A stretch of DNA of 6,163 nucleotides from Acidobacteriaceae bacterium (GTDB lineage Bacteria; Acidobacteriota; Terriglobia; Terriglobales; Acidobacteriaceae), in NCBI GenBank assembly GCA_003140655.1, contig PLKR01000642.1:1-6163 (forward strand). Reading direction: 5' to 3'. Shown in pieces: positions 5,676 through 6,163 of this stretch (position 1 is the stretch's first letter; every line of letters starts with the position of its first letter). Position numbers and translations under genes: made by a program. The notes beneath the pieces are model-generated. The model had not been told where the DNA came from. It saw only the letters and a program-made list of their open reading frames with translations, and did no database searches.

Positions 5676-6161
5676 ATGAAAAAAGAACTCGTCGACCTCA
5701 AGATAAATGGCCGCACCCACGAGCTTGCCATTGAGCCGAGCGCGCTGCTGCTGGACGTATTGCGACAGGACTTGGGTCTCACAGGCTCCAAGCGCGGCTG
5801 CGATGAATCGTCGTGCGGAGCGTGTACCGTGTTGGTGGATGGTGTTGCCATGATGTCTTGCACGCTGCTCGCGGCGAGTTGCCAGGAGCAGGAGATCACG
5901 ACCGTCGAAGGCGTGAGCGAGCACGGCAGTCTGGCGGCGATTCAAAAAGCATATGGCGACTGGGGTGGAGCGCAGTGCGGCTTTTGTACGCCGGGATTCA
6001 TGATGACGGTGAAATCGCTGCTGGCGGAGAATCCTGATCCGTCGGAAGCCGAGGTTCGCACGGCATTGAGCAGCAATCTGTGCCGCTGCACCGGGTACAG
6101 CCAGATGTATGCGGCGATCCGGTCGGCGATTGCAGCGGAACAGCAGGGAACTGCTAAGTGA
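5676..6161 (+). CDS. [2Fe-2S] small subunit of a xanthine-oxidase-family molybdenum hydroxylase (CoxS/HcrC type)
   Basis: A 161-aa electron-transfer subunit with two iron-sulfur clusters. The N-terminal plant-ferredoxin-like domain ligates one cluster through C42, C47, C50 and C62 (C-x4-C-x2-C-x11-C, in GCDESSCGACTV). The C-terminal helical domain ligates the second through C101, C104, C136 and C138 (QCGFCTPGF and LCRCTGY). Full family length, with all eight cysteines present. Partners would be a molybdopterin large subunit and usually an FAD subunit, expected downstream but outside the window. Homologues include carbon monoxide dehydrogenase CoxS, aldehyde and nicotinate dehydrogenases, and the gamma subunit of 4-hydroxybenzoyl-CoA reductase (also about 161 aa), which the aromatic context makes attractive. 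The N-terminus aligns with the family, so ATG 5676 is probably right, although no Shine-Dalgarno sequence precedes it. Confidence 0.93.
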   Translation: MKKELVDLKINGRTHELAIEPSALLLDVLRQDLGLTGSKRGCDESSCGACTVLVDGVAMMSCTLLAASCQEQEITTVEGVSEHGSLAAIQKAYGDWGGAQCGFCTPGFMMTVKSLLAENPDPSEAEVRTALSSNLCRCTGYSQMYAAIRSAIAAEQQGTAK

Positions 6162-6163
6162 CG
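6158..6163 (+). CDS. Possible start of the next gene (partial, GTGA overlap)
   Basis: GTG at 6158-6160 overlaps the TGA stop (6159-6161) of the iron-sulfur subunit in the 4-nt arrangement typical of coupled operon genes. AGGGAA lies just upstream at about 6144-6149. A molybdenum hydroxylase partner subunit would be expected here. Only two codons are visible, so this rests on position alone. Confidence 0.3.

Overview
The window is a compact, entirely plus-strand catabolic gene cluster from a moderately GC-rich bacterium. The gene content concerns CoA-thioester metabolism, most likely aerobic breakdown of an aromatic acid. Degenerate heptamer repeats (GCAATTA and its reverse complement) between genes, together with the style of the proteins, remind me of Acidobacteriota (Terriglobia-type) genomes. 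That assignment is inference from memory and not proven here.

Layout. Bases 1-57 hold the last 18 codons of an unidentified upstream gene. Bases 58-157 hold a sigma70-like promoter (TTGTGA, 17 bp, TATACT) with an almost perfect 18-bp palindrome lying on the predicted transcription start. A TetR/AcrR-family regulator follows (158-814). After 114 bp with no clear promoter comes a tight run of five genes: enoyl-CoA hydratase/isomerase 1 (929-1750), an NAD(P)-dependent aldehyde dehydrogenase (1751-3214, directly abutting), a di-iron ferritin-like oxygenase of the BoxB/PaaA type (3225-4400), a second crotonase-fold protein resembling cyclohexa-1,5-diene-carbonyl-CoA hydratase (4441-5226), and a single-domain rhodanese (5244-5567). 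A 108-bp spacer then carries two oppositely oriented blocks of heptamer repeats that can fold into a long imperfect hairpin. It is followed by the small [2Fe-2S] subunit of a xanthine-oxidase-family molybdenum hydroxylase (5676-6161). Its stop codon overlaps a possible GTG start of the next gene at 6158, just as the window ends.

How the parts may work together. An epoxidase, crotonase-fold hydratase/lyase enzymes and a semialdehyde-oxidising dehydrogenase under a TetR regulator follow the logic of the Box (benzoyl-CoA) and Paa (phenylacetyl-CoA) pathways: epoxidise the ring of the CoA ester, open it, oxidise the resulting semialdehyde, then beta-oxidise. The palindrome upstream of the regulator fits the operator consensus I recall for Thermus PaaR exactly, which supports control by an aryl- or acyl-CoA ligand.

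The cluster is not canonical. The BoxB-like protein (391 aa) is shorter than classical BoxB (about 470 aa). No BoxA-type reductase and no full-length (about 550 aa) BoxC lyase is present. One hydratase looks like an enzyme known from anaerobic benzoyl-CoA degradation. The most interesting reading is therefore a compact, variant CoA-ester epoxidation pathway whose substrate cannot be fixed from sequence alone.
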